From Tectiglobus sp965223355 (GTDB lineage: Bacteria > Pseudomonadota > Alphaproteobacteria > Rhizobiales > Hyphomicrobiaceae): a DNA stretch of 64,000 bases. This document shows positions 52,744-60,095 of this stretch, one piece after another. How positions within the stretch are numbered: position 1 is the first letter of the stretch; each line of letters begins with the position of its first letter. The translations under genes were made by a program, and so were the position numbers. Under the pieces are notes generated by a model. It made no database searches. It had not been told where the DNA came from and saw only the letters and a list, made by a program, of their open reading frames with translations. Location: contig CBDCWE010000003.1 in NCBI GenBank assembly GCA_965223355.1, forward strand, positions 1 to 64,000, written 5' to 3'.

Positions 52744-53640
52744 ATGACGTCAATCATCATCATGAATGCCAAGGGTGGCGTTGGCAAATCGACCCTGACG
52801 ATGGCGTTGGCGGAGACACTCGCCCATCACAAAAAGAAGTCTGTTCTTCTGATCGACGCGGACGGCCAAATGAGCCTGAGCCTGATGATGGCACCGGGCA
52901 GCCATCTCAACGAACGTCGACAGATCGATCAAACGCTGGTCGGATACTTCGCGCGCAGTGTGCTCGACAACGAACACGTTGACTGGCCGCAATACGTGAT
53001 GAGCAATGTCTCGGACGTCGAAGAAACCGAGGGCCTTTACCTGCTTCCCGGCGAACTCGATCTGCCGCTCTTGGAACGCGAGATCGCAGCACAAGGCAAA
53101 ATCCCCCAGACCCGGGCCGCCGCCCGCGTCATCCTCGAAGAGGCCAAGCAATACGTCGACTACGTCCTCGTCGATTGCGCTCCGGGAATATCCGTGATGA
53201 CCGAGACCTGGCTGCGCGAATGCGACTATCATCTGGTCCCCGTCAAGCCTGACTTCCTGGCCGTCAGCGGGCTTGAATACCTGCGCCGTTTTCGCTCGCG
53301 CAATCCGGAGATGGGTCTGGCCGAGCACCTGGGAGTCCTGATCAATATGGTCGATCGCTTTTCGCAGGACGACAAGATCATCGAGGACCATCTGCGTGCA
53401 GACGACACCCTCAAGTGCTTCACCCAGACCATCCCGATGGCGCCGCACCTGCAAAAGGCAGCGCTCTTTAATGGCGATGAGCGCATGTACATCACCAAAT
53501 ATGCCGGTGACGTCGGCAAGGCGTTGTGCACACTGACCAACGAGTTTCAAGCCGCATTCCTCGATGACCAGCCGGCAGCGCTGTTGCCACCGGCGCGCCC
53601 CTCACCTGTTCCCCAAAGCGTCGAACAGGCGAGCAACTGA
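52744..53640 (+). CDS. ParA-family ATPase (orphan)
   Basis: A 298-residue deviant Walker A ATPase (KGGVGKSTLTMAL, residues about 12-25), Walker B YVLVDCAPG. It has no ParB gene alongside and no visible parS sites. ParA orphans position cargo such as chemoreceptor clusters or division proteins, or act in plasmid-like partitioning. The tail is Pro-rich (LLPPARPSPVPQ). ATG 52744 is chosen over the GTG 6 bp upstream. Confidence 0.85.
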   Translation: MTSIIIMNAKGGVGKSTLTMALAETLAHHKKKSVLLIDADGQMSLSLMMAPGSHLNERRQIDQTLVGYFARSVLDNEHVDWPQYVMSNVSDVEETEGLYLLPGELDLPLLEREIAAQGKIPQTRAAARVILEEAKQYVDYVLVDCAPGISVMTETWLRECDYHLVPVKPDFLAVSGLEYLRRFRSRNPEMGLAEHLGVLINMVDRFSQDDKIIEDHLRADDTLKCFTQTIPMAPHLQKAALFNGDERMYITKYAGDVGKALCTLTNEFQAAFLDDQPAALLPPARPSPVPQSVEQASN

Positions 53641-53715
53641 GCGAACTATCTCGGGTTGCACCGATCTCTTGTTTGCCGTCGGCCTGACCATCGGCAGCAC
53701 CGAGGAGGGGAAACC

Positions 53716-54531
53716 GTGAAGATCATCGACGCGCAGATCCATGTCTGGGCCAATCCGGCGGACGTTGTCGCGCCGCATCGCTGCGAGCCTTACGGGATTG
53801 CAGAGGCGCTTGCCGATATGGACGAGGCCGGTGTCGACGGCGCAGTCATTCACCCGCCAAGCTGGGACCCGGCCTCGCATCAGCTGGCAATCGAGGCCGC
53901 CCGATCTCATCCCGAACGCTTTTGTGTTTTGGGCCGCATCGATCCGACCGCCGCCGATCGCCGCGCGCAACTTTGCACTTGGACCGACCAGCCGGGCGTC
54001 AAGGGCCTGCGTTACACATTCCTCAAGCCTGAGCAACGGCGTTGGCTCGATGACGGCACGCTGGACTGGCTGTGGCCGCAGGCCGAGCGCCTCGGCATCC
54101 CGGTTGCGCTGCTGCTGGATGGCCATCTGCATCACATGCCGAAACTGGCTGCCGCCTATCCGGACCTCAAGCTGATCGTCGATCATTTCGGCGTCCGCCG
54201 CGGCAATGTCGACGACGCGGCATTTGCAAGCCTGCCCGACGTGCTCGCGCTGGCCAGGTTCCCAAACGTCGCCGTCAAGGTCACGGGCGGACCGCAGTAC
54301 GTGTCCGATCCTTATCCGTTCGCAAGCCTGACCGACCGCTACCGCGCCATCTTCGAGGCCTTCGGCCCCCAACGCATGTTCTGGGGGACCGACATTACCC
54401 GCATGCCGTGCACGTGGAAGGAATGCGTCACCGCGTTCACCGAGCATCAAACCTGGCTCGGAGCAGACGACATGTCCTGGATCATGGGCCGCGCCATCGC
54501 GGCATGGATCGGATGGGAGATCGCGCGCTAG
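53716..54531 (+). CDS. Amidohydrolase family protein (amidohydro_2-like)
   Basis: A 271-residue metal-dependent hydrolase or decarboxylase of the amidohydrolase_2 superfamily. The metal-binding start is IIDAQIHVWA; further ligands are likely in LIVDHFG and FWGTDITRMP. The C-terminal region matches a TIM-barrel fold. Substrates of this family include lactones and aromatic acids. GTG 53716 follows GGAGGGG. The stop codon TAG is the first triplet of a family-1 element. Confidence 0.83.
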   Translation: MKIIDAQIHVWANPADVVAPHRCEPYGIAEALADMDEAGVDGAVIHPPSWDPASHQLAIEAARSHPERFCVLGRIDPTAADRRAQLCTWTDQPGVKGLRYTFLKPEQRRWLDDGTLDWLWPQAERLGIPVALLLDGHLHHMPKLAAAYPDLKLIVDHFGVRRGNVDDAAFASLPDVLALARFPNVAVKVTGGPQYVSDPYPFASLTDRYRAIFEAFGPQRMFWGTDITRMPCTWKECVTAFTEHQTWLGADDMSWIMGRAIAAWIGWEIAR

Positions 54532-54665
54532 AGCAACCTACCTTTATTCGGAATCGGAACGATCCCGAATAAAGGTAGAAAGTTACTCGCCTCTAAAGTG
54601 GCGATCATCTTCGTGCTTTAAGTTGGAACCGCAATAGCGGTTCCAACTTAAAGCACGATGATCTA
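54529..54665 (-). mobile_element. Family-1 double-hairpin element (copy 8)
   Basis: Complete 137-bp copy. The B stem has a compensatory pair (CCTACCTTTATT with AATAAAGGTAG) compared with CCTGCC/GGCAG in other copies. The TAG at 54529-54531 is the amidohydrolase stop. Confidence 0.9.
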
Positions 54666-54686
54666 AGCAACGTCTGAATAAGTCCA

Positions 54687-54768
54687 AGGTCCAGGGGATG
54701 ATCCCCTGGTCGGGGTGTTTGAGGGGCTGAAAGCCCCTCAAGGATCGCCGCAAGGCGGCGATATGTTA
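54687..54768 (+). repeat. Multi-hairpin repeat, family 2 (copy 7, left part, split by IS110)
   Basis: The first three stems lie here up to ATATGTTA; the matching remainder, AAGGGCGCGGCCCTTAACGATCCCG, lies at 55941-55966 (quoted in part: GCGGCCCTTAACGATC). The IS110 element separates the two halves. Confidence 0.8.
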
Positions 54769-54784
54769 GCATCTGTCTCGCTTG

Positions 54785-55756
54785 TCAAGGCATTTTGGGG
54801 GCCCATTTTCGGTTTTCGAAGATCAGGGTGTTGGCGAGAATGATGAGTTTTCGCATGACGGCAACGAGCGCGACTTTGGCGGGCTTGGCGTTGGCTCGCA
54901 AACGTTCGTAGAAGGTTTGCAAGTCAGCATTCACGCCACGACCGACAGCAACCATGGCCGGCATGTAAAGCAGCTTACGCACTGCTGCTCGGCCGCCGCG
55001 AATGGCACGCCGCCCCCGCATTTCGCCGCTGTCCCAGTTCATCGGCGCGACGCCGACAAGGGCTGCGATTTCTTTATCGGTGCAGGTGCCGAGTTCGCTG
55101 AGCAGGCCGATCAACCCCATCGCCGTGATGTCAGCGATACCTGGAATTGAGACAAGAATATCATAACGTCGCATCAGCGCCTCATCGCTTGCGATGATCT
55201 TGCGGATCATCGCCTCGAGGCGCGCGATATGCTTGTCGACGGCCTTGAGCTGCCTGCCCAGTTCGCGCTTGAGGTTGGCACATTGGGCCGCACCATGGCG
55301 GTTTGAAACGGCCGTTCTGTCGCCAACGGCGGCGATGCGAGCTGAGATAAGCTCTGCCAGTTTCTGGATTTTTTCAGGAGCAGGGATGGTCGCGTTTGGC
55401 TGATGCAGGGCTGCCAACTGGGCCAGTGTCATCGCATCGATCGTATCGGTTTTGGCCAACTTACCTAAGATGTCGGCAAACTTGCGGGATCGATAAGGAT
55501 TGATGACACAAACCGCAATACCGGCAGCGTGCAGAGCGGCGTGGCAAGAGCGATGGTGTTTTCCCGTTGCCTCACAAACCACAAGGCCGACCTGATACGT
55601 GGCAAGGCTGGCGAGCAATTGCTTGTGGCCTTTTTTGGTGTTGGCAAACCGGAACGTCACATTGGCCGGATAGATTGCGACATCGAGCCAGTTCTTGGCA
55701 ACATCGATGCCGACATATACCATGTCAGAGTCGCTTCGTTTGACCTTGCCTTGCAT
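54785..55756 (-). CDS. IS110-family DEDD transposase/recombinase
   Basis: A 323-residue recombinase of the IS110 family. The N-terminal RuvC-like DEDD domain has MVYVGIDVAKNWLDV, VVCEATGKHHRS and KTDTIDAMTLAQLA. The C-terminal Tnp domain has LVSIPGIADITAMGLIGLL and VAPMNWDSGEMRGRR with the conserved serine. IS110 recombinases use a bridge RNA to pick target and donor DNA. ATG 55756 follows GGGAGC. The gene appears intact. Confidence 0.9.
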   Translation of the reverse strand: MQGKVKRSDSDMVYVGIDVAKNWLDVAIYPANVTFRFANTKKGHKQLLASLATYQVGLVVCEATGKHHRSCHAALHAAGIAVCVINPYRSRKFADILGKLAKTDTIDAMTLAQLAALHQPNATIPAPEKIQKLAELISARIAAVGDRTAVSNRHGAAQCANLKRELGRQLKAVDKHIARLEAMIRKIIASDEALMRRYDILVSIPGIADITAMGLIGLLSELGTCTDKEIAALVGVAPMNWDSGEMRGRRAIRGGRAAVRKLLYMPAMVAVGRGVNADLQTFYERLRANAKPAKVALVAVMRKLIILANTLIFENRKWAPKMP

Positions 55757-55941
55757 CCGGGACTTGCTCCCAATCATCTGTTCAGGTGAAGCGATGGGCG
55801 GGCTGGCCTAGCTAACAAACGGTGCAAATCACCCAAGGGCAGCACGGCCCCAAACCCGCCCGATCCGGCAGGGTGGCCATCCTGCCGGATCAAGCCTGAA
55901 CATCGCTGATTCGCAAGAAACAGGCTCAAGATTAAGATACA
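55757..55941 (-). ncRNA. Candidate IS110 bridge RNA region
   Basis: The non-coding left end of the IS110 element, upstream of the transposase, is where IS110-group elements encode their bridge RNA. It contains a strong stem GATCCGGCAGGATGGCC...CTGCCGGATC and GC-rich flanks. Target- and donor-binding loops could not be assigned by eye. Confidence 0.5.
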
Positions 55942-55966
55942 AAGGGCGCGGCCCTTAACGATCCCG
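55941..55966 (+). repeat. Multi-hairpin repeat, family 2 (copy 7, right part)
   Basis: It reads AAGGGCGCGGCCCTTAACG then ATCCCGA and continues the family-2 order interrupted at 54768. It then merges with a degenerate family-1 remnant. Confidence 0.75.
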
Positions 55967-55984
55967 AACAACGCCAGAAGGTTG

Positions 55985-56062
55985 CTCGCTTCCAAAGCGG
56001 CGATCATCGTGCCATAAATTGAAACCGCCGTTGCGGCTCCAATTTATGGCACGATGATCTCG
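55985..56062 (+). mobile_element. Degenerate family-1 element (hairpin A mainly)
   Basis: Hairpin A here is GATCATCGTGCCATAAATTG...AAACCGC and its partner GCGG...CAATTTATGGCACGATGATC (in pieces). Several bases differ from the other copies on both arms, keeping the pairing. The preceding hairpin B part is eroded (CCAGAAGGTTGCTCGC). Confidence 0.65.
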
Positions 56063-56150
56063 AGCCCGATCACTTGATCGGCACGTCGACCATCATCGCT
56101 CAAAGCGGCCAACGGTCGTGGTGGGCGGCGCGACAGCTCGGACAACCACT

Positions 56151-56645
56151 ATGACGCAAAAGTTCTTTCAGGTATCCGTGCCGACGGACGGCCGGCTGTT
56201 CATCATGCCGCGACCCGGCCGGCATGAGCTTGGCGATGTTATTGCAGCGCTCGCCCGACGCCGGGTGACCACCGTCGTTTGCCTGATCCCCGAAGGCGAA
56301 ATGACGAGCCACGCACTCGCAGCCGAACGGGAGCATTGTCTGGCCCATGCCATCGACTTCCGGCACTTTCCCATTTCCGACCTGGGCGTTCCCGACCCAG
56401 CGGCATTTACGGTCCTGACCTCGCAGCTCGCAAGTGAGCTGCAGCAAGGCCGCTCGCTGGCAATTCACTGCCAGGCCGGCATTGGCCGAACTGGAACTCT
56501 TGCCAGCTGCATTCTGAGAGAGCTCGGCCACGACGCCCTGACCGCCATGGAGCTGGTGGCCAGCGCCCGTGGCGTCGCGCACGTTCCCGAAACCGCCGAA
56601 CAGCGCCGCTTCGTGATCGCATACGTGCCTGCTGCCTCCGGGTGA
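56151..56645 (+). CDS. Dual-specificity/tyrosine protein phosphatase
   Basis: A 164-residue cysteine phosphatase. The signature HCQAGIGRTG has the catalytic C107 and R113; the general acid is likely Asp in FPISDLGVPD. This loop matches the CxxxxxR(S/T) P-loop of dual-specificity phosphatases. The substrate may be a phosphoprotein or a phosphoinositide-like compound. ATG 56151 is chosen over 56118. A family-2 repeat follows. Confidence 0.86.
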   Translation: MTQKFFQVSVPTDGRLFIMPRPGRHELGDVIAALARRRVTTVVCLIPEGEMTSHALAAEREHCLAHAIDFRHFPISDLGVPDPAAFTVLTSQLASELQQGRSLAIHCQAGIGRTGTLASCILRELGHDALTAMELVASARGVAHVPETAEQRRFVIAYVPAASG

Positions 56646-56726
56646 CAGCAACATCGAGCTATGTGAGGGCTTCACGGACGTTCGTTTTGCCGGCACAATG
56701 GCGCCTCAGGAACCTCTGACCACGTC

Positions 56727-56838
56727 CGGGGTCCAGGGGACCCGTCCCCTGGTCGGGGTGTTTGAGGGGCTGAAAGCCCCTCAAGGATCGCCGCACAGCG
56801 GCGATTGGCTTTGGAAACCGGTGACTTGTTCGGAGGTT
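56727..56838 (+). repeat. Multi-hairpin repeat, family 2 (copy 8, internal deletion)
   Basis: It has the first three stems and then jumps to TTTGGAAACCGGTGACTTG. The TTAAGGGC stem and most of the CCAAAGGG stem are missing. It is co-directional with the phosphatase gene. Confidence 0.8.
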
Positions 56839-56847
56839 CCCTAAGGC

Positions 56848-56978
56848 TAGATCATCGTGCTTTAAGTTGGAACCGCAATAGCGGTTCCAACTTAAAGCAC
56901 GATGATCGCCACTTTAGAGGCAAGCAACCTGCCTTTATTCGGGATCGTTCCGATTCCGAATAAAGGTAGGTTGCTCTA
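56848..56978 (+). mobile_element. Family-1 double-hairpin element (copy 9)
   Basis: Complete 131-bp TA-bounded copy. It ends 18 bp before the first gene of the nitrile hydratase-like operon, so it may influence that promoter. A single T replaces C in the B stem (AAAGGTAGG), a G-U type wobble. Confidence 0.9.
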
Positions 56979-56996
56979 AAGAGAGAGGCAACGACG

Positions 56997-57410
56997 ATGC
57001 CAACGCCAGAAAAGCGCAACGAACTGCGTGCCGGCACTGACGGGCGCACGACACACGACATCGGCGGTCTGGACTTCGGCGCGATCGATCTCCGGGAGCA
57101 CGATCTCGCCCATTGGGAAAAGCGCGTTGATGCCATGCTGAACCTGCTTGCCTCGAACAAGAGGGCATTCAAGATCGATGCAATGCGCCGCGTCATCGAA
57201 AGCTACGGTGAGCAGCAGTACGATGCGACCGAATACTACGAGAAGTGGATTCGGGCGATCCGCAATCTCATTGTCGAGCAGGAACTCGTGACCAGGGCCG
57301 AGGTCGAAGCTAAGATCGCCAAGGCCACTGCCGCGTTTATCGCCGCCGGCCGCGGTGTTGAAGACGGTGCCGTGCCCTGGGACGATGTCGGCACGCCGGC
57401 GAAAGGTTGA
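56997..57410 (+). CDS. Nitrile hydratase beta N-terminal-like subunit (thiocyanate hydrolase beta-type)
   Basis: A 137-residue all-helical protein like the N-terminal half of nitrile hydratase beta, and like the separate beta subunit of thiocyanate hydrolase. Typical features are THDIGGLDFG at the N-terminus and AHWEKRVDAMLNLLASNKRAFKIDAMRR, ESYGEQQYDATEYYEKWIRAI (in part). The gene starts 18 bp after a family-1 element. The next gene follows by 5 bp. Three genes together equal one nitrile hydratase-type enzyme. Confidence 0.8.
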   Translation: MPTPEKRNELRAGTDGRTTHDIGGLDFGAIDLREHDLAHWEKRVDAMLNLLASNKRAFKIDAMRRVIESYGEQQYDATEYYEKWIRAIRNLIVEQELVTRAEVEAKIAKATAAFIAAGRGVEDGAVPWDDVGTPAKG

Positions 57411-57415
57411 CGACC

Positions 57416-57721
57416 ATGGAACAGGAAACCGCCGCGCCACCGCGCTTCAAAGTGGGCGATCGCGTACGTATCGACAATCGCGCCGTGCTTGGCCACTGCC
57501 GGACACCGAGCTTCGTGCGCGGCCACACCGGCACCATCACCGAAATCCATGGCGCATATCGCGATCCCGAGCGCCTTGCCTATCATCGCCCCGGCCTGCC
57601 GGCCCTGGTGCTCTACAAGGTCCGGTTTCGTCAGACCGATTTGTGGCCGGACTATAGCGGCTCGCCTGGCGATCGCCTTGAACTCGATGTCTATGATAGC
57701 TGGCTCACGACCGCCGATTGA
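57416..57721 (+). CDS. Nitrile hydratase beta C-terminal-like subunit (thiocyanate hydrolase alpha-type)
   Basis: A 101-residue SH3-like barrel resembling the C-terminal half of nitrile hydratase beta. Features are RFKVGDRVRIDNRAVLGHCRTPSFVRGHTG and YKVRFRQTDLWPDYSGSPGDRLELDVYDSWL (in part). In thiocyanate hydrolase this half is the alpha subunit. It overlaps neither neighbour; the next gene starts 59 bp downstream. ATG 57416 is preferred over TTG 57407. Confidence 0.82.
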   Translation: MEQETAAPPRFKVGDRVRIDNRAVLGHCRTPSFVRGHTGTITEIHGAYRDPERLAYHRPGLPALVLYKVRFRQTDLWPDYSGSPGDRLELDVYDSWLTTAD

Positions 57722-57780
57722 ATGATCGCGATCGGCTCGCAGCCCAGCGCCCGGACACCGCTTGAACAAGGATACCAACC

Positions 57781-58425
57781 ATGCACGACGGACACGACCA
57801 TTCACACCCGTTTCAGCCGGATCACGATCGCGGGCCGGCAACGCCTTACGAAGTACTCGAACAGGCGATCCGTGAGCTGTTGATCGAAAAGGGCGTCCTG
57901 ACGGATGAGGAAATCGCCCAGCAAATCGACATCACCGACAGCCGGACACCGGCGCTCGGCGCCAAAGTCATCGCCAAGGCCTGGTCCGATCCGCAGTTCA
58001 AACAGCGGCTCATGCGCGATTGCCGCGGCGCGCTCCTGGAGATCGGCATCGACATTGGCGAAATCGCCGAATTTCGCGCGGTCGAGAACACCGCCAACCT
58101 CCACAACGTCATCGTCTGCACGTTGTGCTCGTGCTATCCCAAGCTGCTGCTCGGCATTCCCCCGGCATGGTATAAGAGCCTGGCCTACCGCAGTCGCACG
58201 GTTCGCGAACCACGCGCTGTGCTGAAGGAATTCGGCACCGAAATCGGCCATGGTGTCGAGGTCCGCGTTCACGACTCGACCGCGGATCTGCGCTACTTCG
58301 TCATTCCCGCTCGCCCGGCCGGCACCGAGGGTTGGAGTGAGGCGCAACTCGCCGAAATCATCACGCGCGACTGCATGATTGGTACCGCGGTGCCAAAGCC
58401 CGACCTGAAGCGGGACGCAGCCTAG
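57781..58425 (+). CDS. Nitrile hydratase alpha-type subunit (thiocyanate hydrolase gamma-like), cobalt type
   Basis: A 214-residue catalytic subunit. The metal-binding claw is CTLCSC with C113, C116 and C118; Thr between the first and third positions is typical of cobalt-type enzymes. The N-terminus is His/Asp-rich (HDGHDHSHPFQPDHD), possibly for metal loading. LIGTAVPKP-like tail (MIGTAVPKPD) matches the family. Split beta genes suggest a thiocyanate hydrolase or toyocamycin-type nitrile hydratase; substrate unknown. The TAG stop is the first triplet of a family-1 remnant. No activator gene is adjacent. Confidence 0.83.
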   Translation: MHDGHDHSHPFQPDHDRGPATPYEVLEQAIRELLIEKGVLTDEEIAQQIDITDSRTPALGAKVIAKAWSDPQFKQRLMRDCRGALLEIGIDIGEIAEFRAVENTANLHNVIVCTLCSCYPKLLLGIPPAWYKSLAYRSRTVREPRAVLKEFGTEIGHGVEVRVHDSTADLRYFVIPARPAGTEGWSEAQLAEIITRDCMIGTAVPKPDLKRDAA

Positions 58426-58498
58426 AGCAACCTGCCTTCATTCGGAATCGGAACGATCCCGAATGAAGGCAGAAAGTTGCTCGCCTCTAAAGTGGCGC
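58423..58498 (-). mobile_element. Family-1 element, hairpin B only, fused to MITE-2 remnant
   Basis: The B stem here reads CCTTCATTCGG with CCGAATGAAGG, a compensatory T-to-C/A-to-G change relative to CCTTTATTCGG/CCGAATAAAGG. After GCCTCTAAAGTGGC it runs into GCATTGAGACACT, a MITE-2-like fragment. Confidence 0.8.
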
Positions 58499-58519
58499 AT
58501 TGAGACACTCAGATTTCGC

Positions 58520-58640
58520 CAGGGGTCCAGGGGATCCATCCCCTGGTCGGGGAGTATGAGGGGCTGAAAGCCCCTCATGGATCGCCGTGAAACGGCGATA
58601 TGTTAAGGGCTCGGCCCTTTGGAAACCTGAGACTTTCAGA
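58520..58640 (+). repeat. Multi-hairpin repeat, family 2 (copy 9)
   Basis: Co-directional with the nitrile hydratase-like operon and 94 bp past its stop. GCCGTGAAACGGC replaces GCCGCAAGGCGGC, a compensated stem change. The TTAAGGGC stem is shortened. Confidence 0.8.
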
Positions 58641-58646
58641 GGCAGC

Positions 58647-58955
58647 TTAACTTTCGAGCGATGTGGCCAGCAATTCCGGCGGGATGCCGTCGGCTTCGGC
58701 ATTCTCGAAGTTGAGTTCGATTTTGACCCCATTGGGATCGAACAGGAAGATCTGAAACAGCCCGTGCGCACTGACTTGGCGCGTCGTGAACGCAATGCCT
58801 TCGCCCGTCAGATGGTCCAGCATTTCTCTCAATCCATCGGCGCGAAAGGCGACGTGGTCGACCACCCCGGCCCCTTCCGTTGCTTGCGAGTGCTGACCGA
58901 GATATCGCATCCGGTTGTCGTTGACGCCGGCACCTCCCGTGGTCAAGTGCAGCAC
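58647..58955 (-). pseudogene. VOC-family (glyoxalase-like) protein, 5'-truncated
   Basis: Only the C-terminal ~100 residues of a VOC protein are readable: VLHLTTGGAGVNDNRMRYLG, then VVDHVAFRADGLREMLDHL and IFLFDPNGVKIELNF with the metal-type His and Glu. A complete VOC protein would have ~50 more residues at the N-terminus (GLHHVLLR-like). In frame upstream the sequence reads GNTHLGDND but then loses family similarity and lacks a start codon, so the 5' part appears decayed. Confidence 0.7.
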
Positions 58956-59432
58956 GTCGTTGTCGCCTAGATGTGTATTTCCAGAAGATTGTCGCGGTTC
59001 CGGCAGGATTGGTTTACCCGGCTGCCGCCGACGCGCGCCAGGGTAGGCCGAACCGTGGCGCCGGTATCACGTGATGAAGCGCGGTGTGACGGGCACCAAC
59101 GCGGCCGGCCGTATCCCGGTTCAGTTCACAATGGCGCACAATATCGTGGGCCCGCCCGCCGTTTCCCTGCCAACCGCCCGGCATTCTTTCGGCTTGTCCG
59201 GCGGCGTTCAGCTGGCTGCGGCATCGACGCGAGAGGATTTGGCCTTGCAACTGGTGGTCGCAATCGAGTATGCCGTGCCCCTGGGCCAAGCGCTGTCCAC
59301 CGATCCACGTTTTGCAGCGTGTAGACAATGGGTGGCATCCTCAACATTTGTTCGGCACGCCGTTGCCGCGCCGACCGGAGGGGCCTATGGTTATGCAGAA
59401 GGGATTGATGCGGCGTAGCGGGGGTTGTTTCG
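58956..59432. other. Gap with decayed VOC 5' region
   Basis: Between the truncated VOC gene and the NTF2-like gene no convincing gene is seen. A frame from 59071 to 59418 has no recognised domain and no supported start. Confidence 0.4.
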
Positions 59433-59816
59433 ATGTTGGCTGATCCCAGACAGGAAGTCCTGGCAGCAAATCGGTCGTTCTACGAGTGTTATAGATTGGC
59501 GGACTATGCACGCATGGACGGGCTGTGGTCGATCACCGAGAGTGTTTGCGTACAACGTCCGGGCGCCGACTGTATCGAAGGGCGCGAGGCGGTAATGGCG
59601 TCCTGGTATCAGTTGATGGTGCTTGCCGATCCACCGGCGGTTTATCCCAATCATGAGACGGTCATTCTGAATGGTTCGAAGGCCATTGTCTTTTGCACCG
59701 AACAGATCGGTATGGCCGAGCTGATCGGCTCCAACATCTTCGCCTATGAGGCCGACAGCTGGCGCATGACCCATCATCATGCGACGCCGTTGCCGCGGCG
59801 GATGTCGCGGCGCTGA
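59433..59816 (+). CDS. NTF2-like / SnoaL-like domain protein
   Basis: A 127-residue cone-shaped alpha+beta protein. Features are VLAANRSFYECYRLADYARMDGLWS, GREAVMASWYQLM and WRMTHHHATPL. Such SnoaL/DUF4440 proteins often act as isomerases or small-ligand binders. It lies upstream of a LysR gene on the same strand; a regulatory link is possible but not shown. Confidence 0.83.
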   Translation: MLADPRQEVLAANRSFYECYRLADYARMDGLWSITESVCVQRPGADCIEGREAVMASWYQLMVLADPPAVYPNHETVILNGSKAIVFCTEQIGMAELIGSNIFAYEADSWRMTHHHATPLPRRMSRR

Positions 59817-60095
59817 TCGATTACGAATTGGCTGACCGCGGTGTCATCTGCAGCACAGCTGATCGCGCTTGCAGTGTCGGGCAACTTTCGGCATTTAATC
59901 AGGGGCATTTTGAACCCGCTTGAATGGCGGGTCCGCCGTGCCGGCCCGCTGCCGCCCGTCCCCCACACCCGCTTGGGTACTGAGCGGACCGGGGCGCAGA
60001 CTGGCGAGCGGGCCAGAGAGCGGGCCCAGAGAGCGGGCAAGAGAGCGGGCCAGAGAGCGCGATGGTTCCAGCTCATTTTCAATCGTTCGAGGCGC
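59817..60095. other. LysR upstream region with short tandem repeat
   Basis: The gap before the LysR gene contains four tandem copies of GAGCGGGCCAGA at 60006-60059 (12 to 13 bp each, the last partial). Nothing coding is supported. The repeat could influence transcript or promoter structure. Confidence 0.6.

Larger units (their letters stand above)
54769..55941 (-). mobile_element. IS110-family insertion sequence inserted in a family-2 repeat
   Basis: A ~1.17-kb element. Its edges are deduced from the interrupted family-2 repeat: ATATGTTA at 54761-54768 joins AAGGGCGCGG at 55942. There are no inverted repeats, normal for IS110. One transposase gene lies close to the right edge (16 bp) and a ~185-bp non-coding region lies upstream of it. 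Confidence 0.8.

Noticed and set aside
59071..59418. 115-residue frame between the VOC remnant and the NTF2-like gene
   Set aside because: No recognised domain and no supported start; it covers the region where the decayed VOC 5' end is expected.
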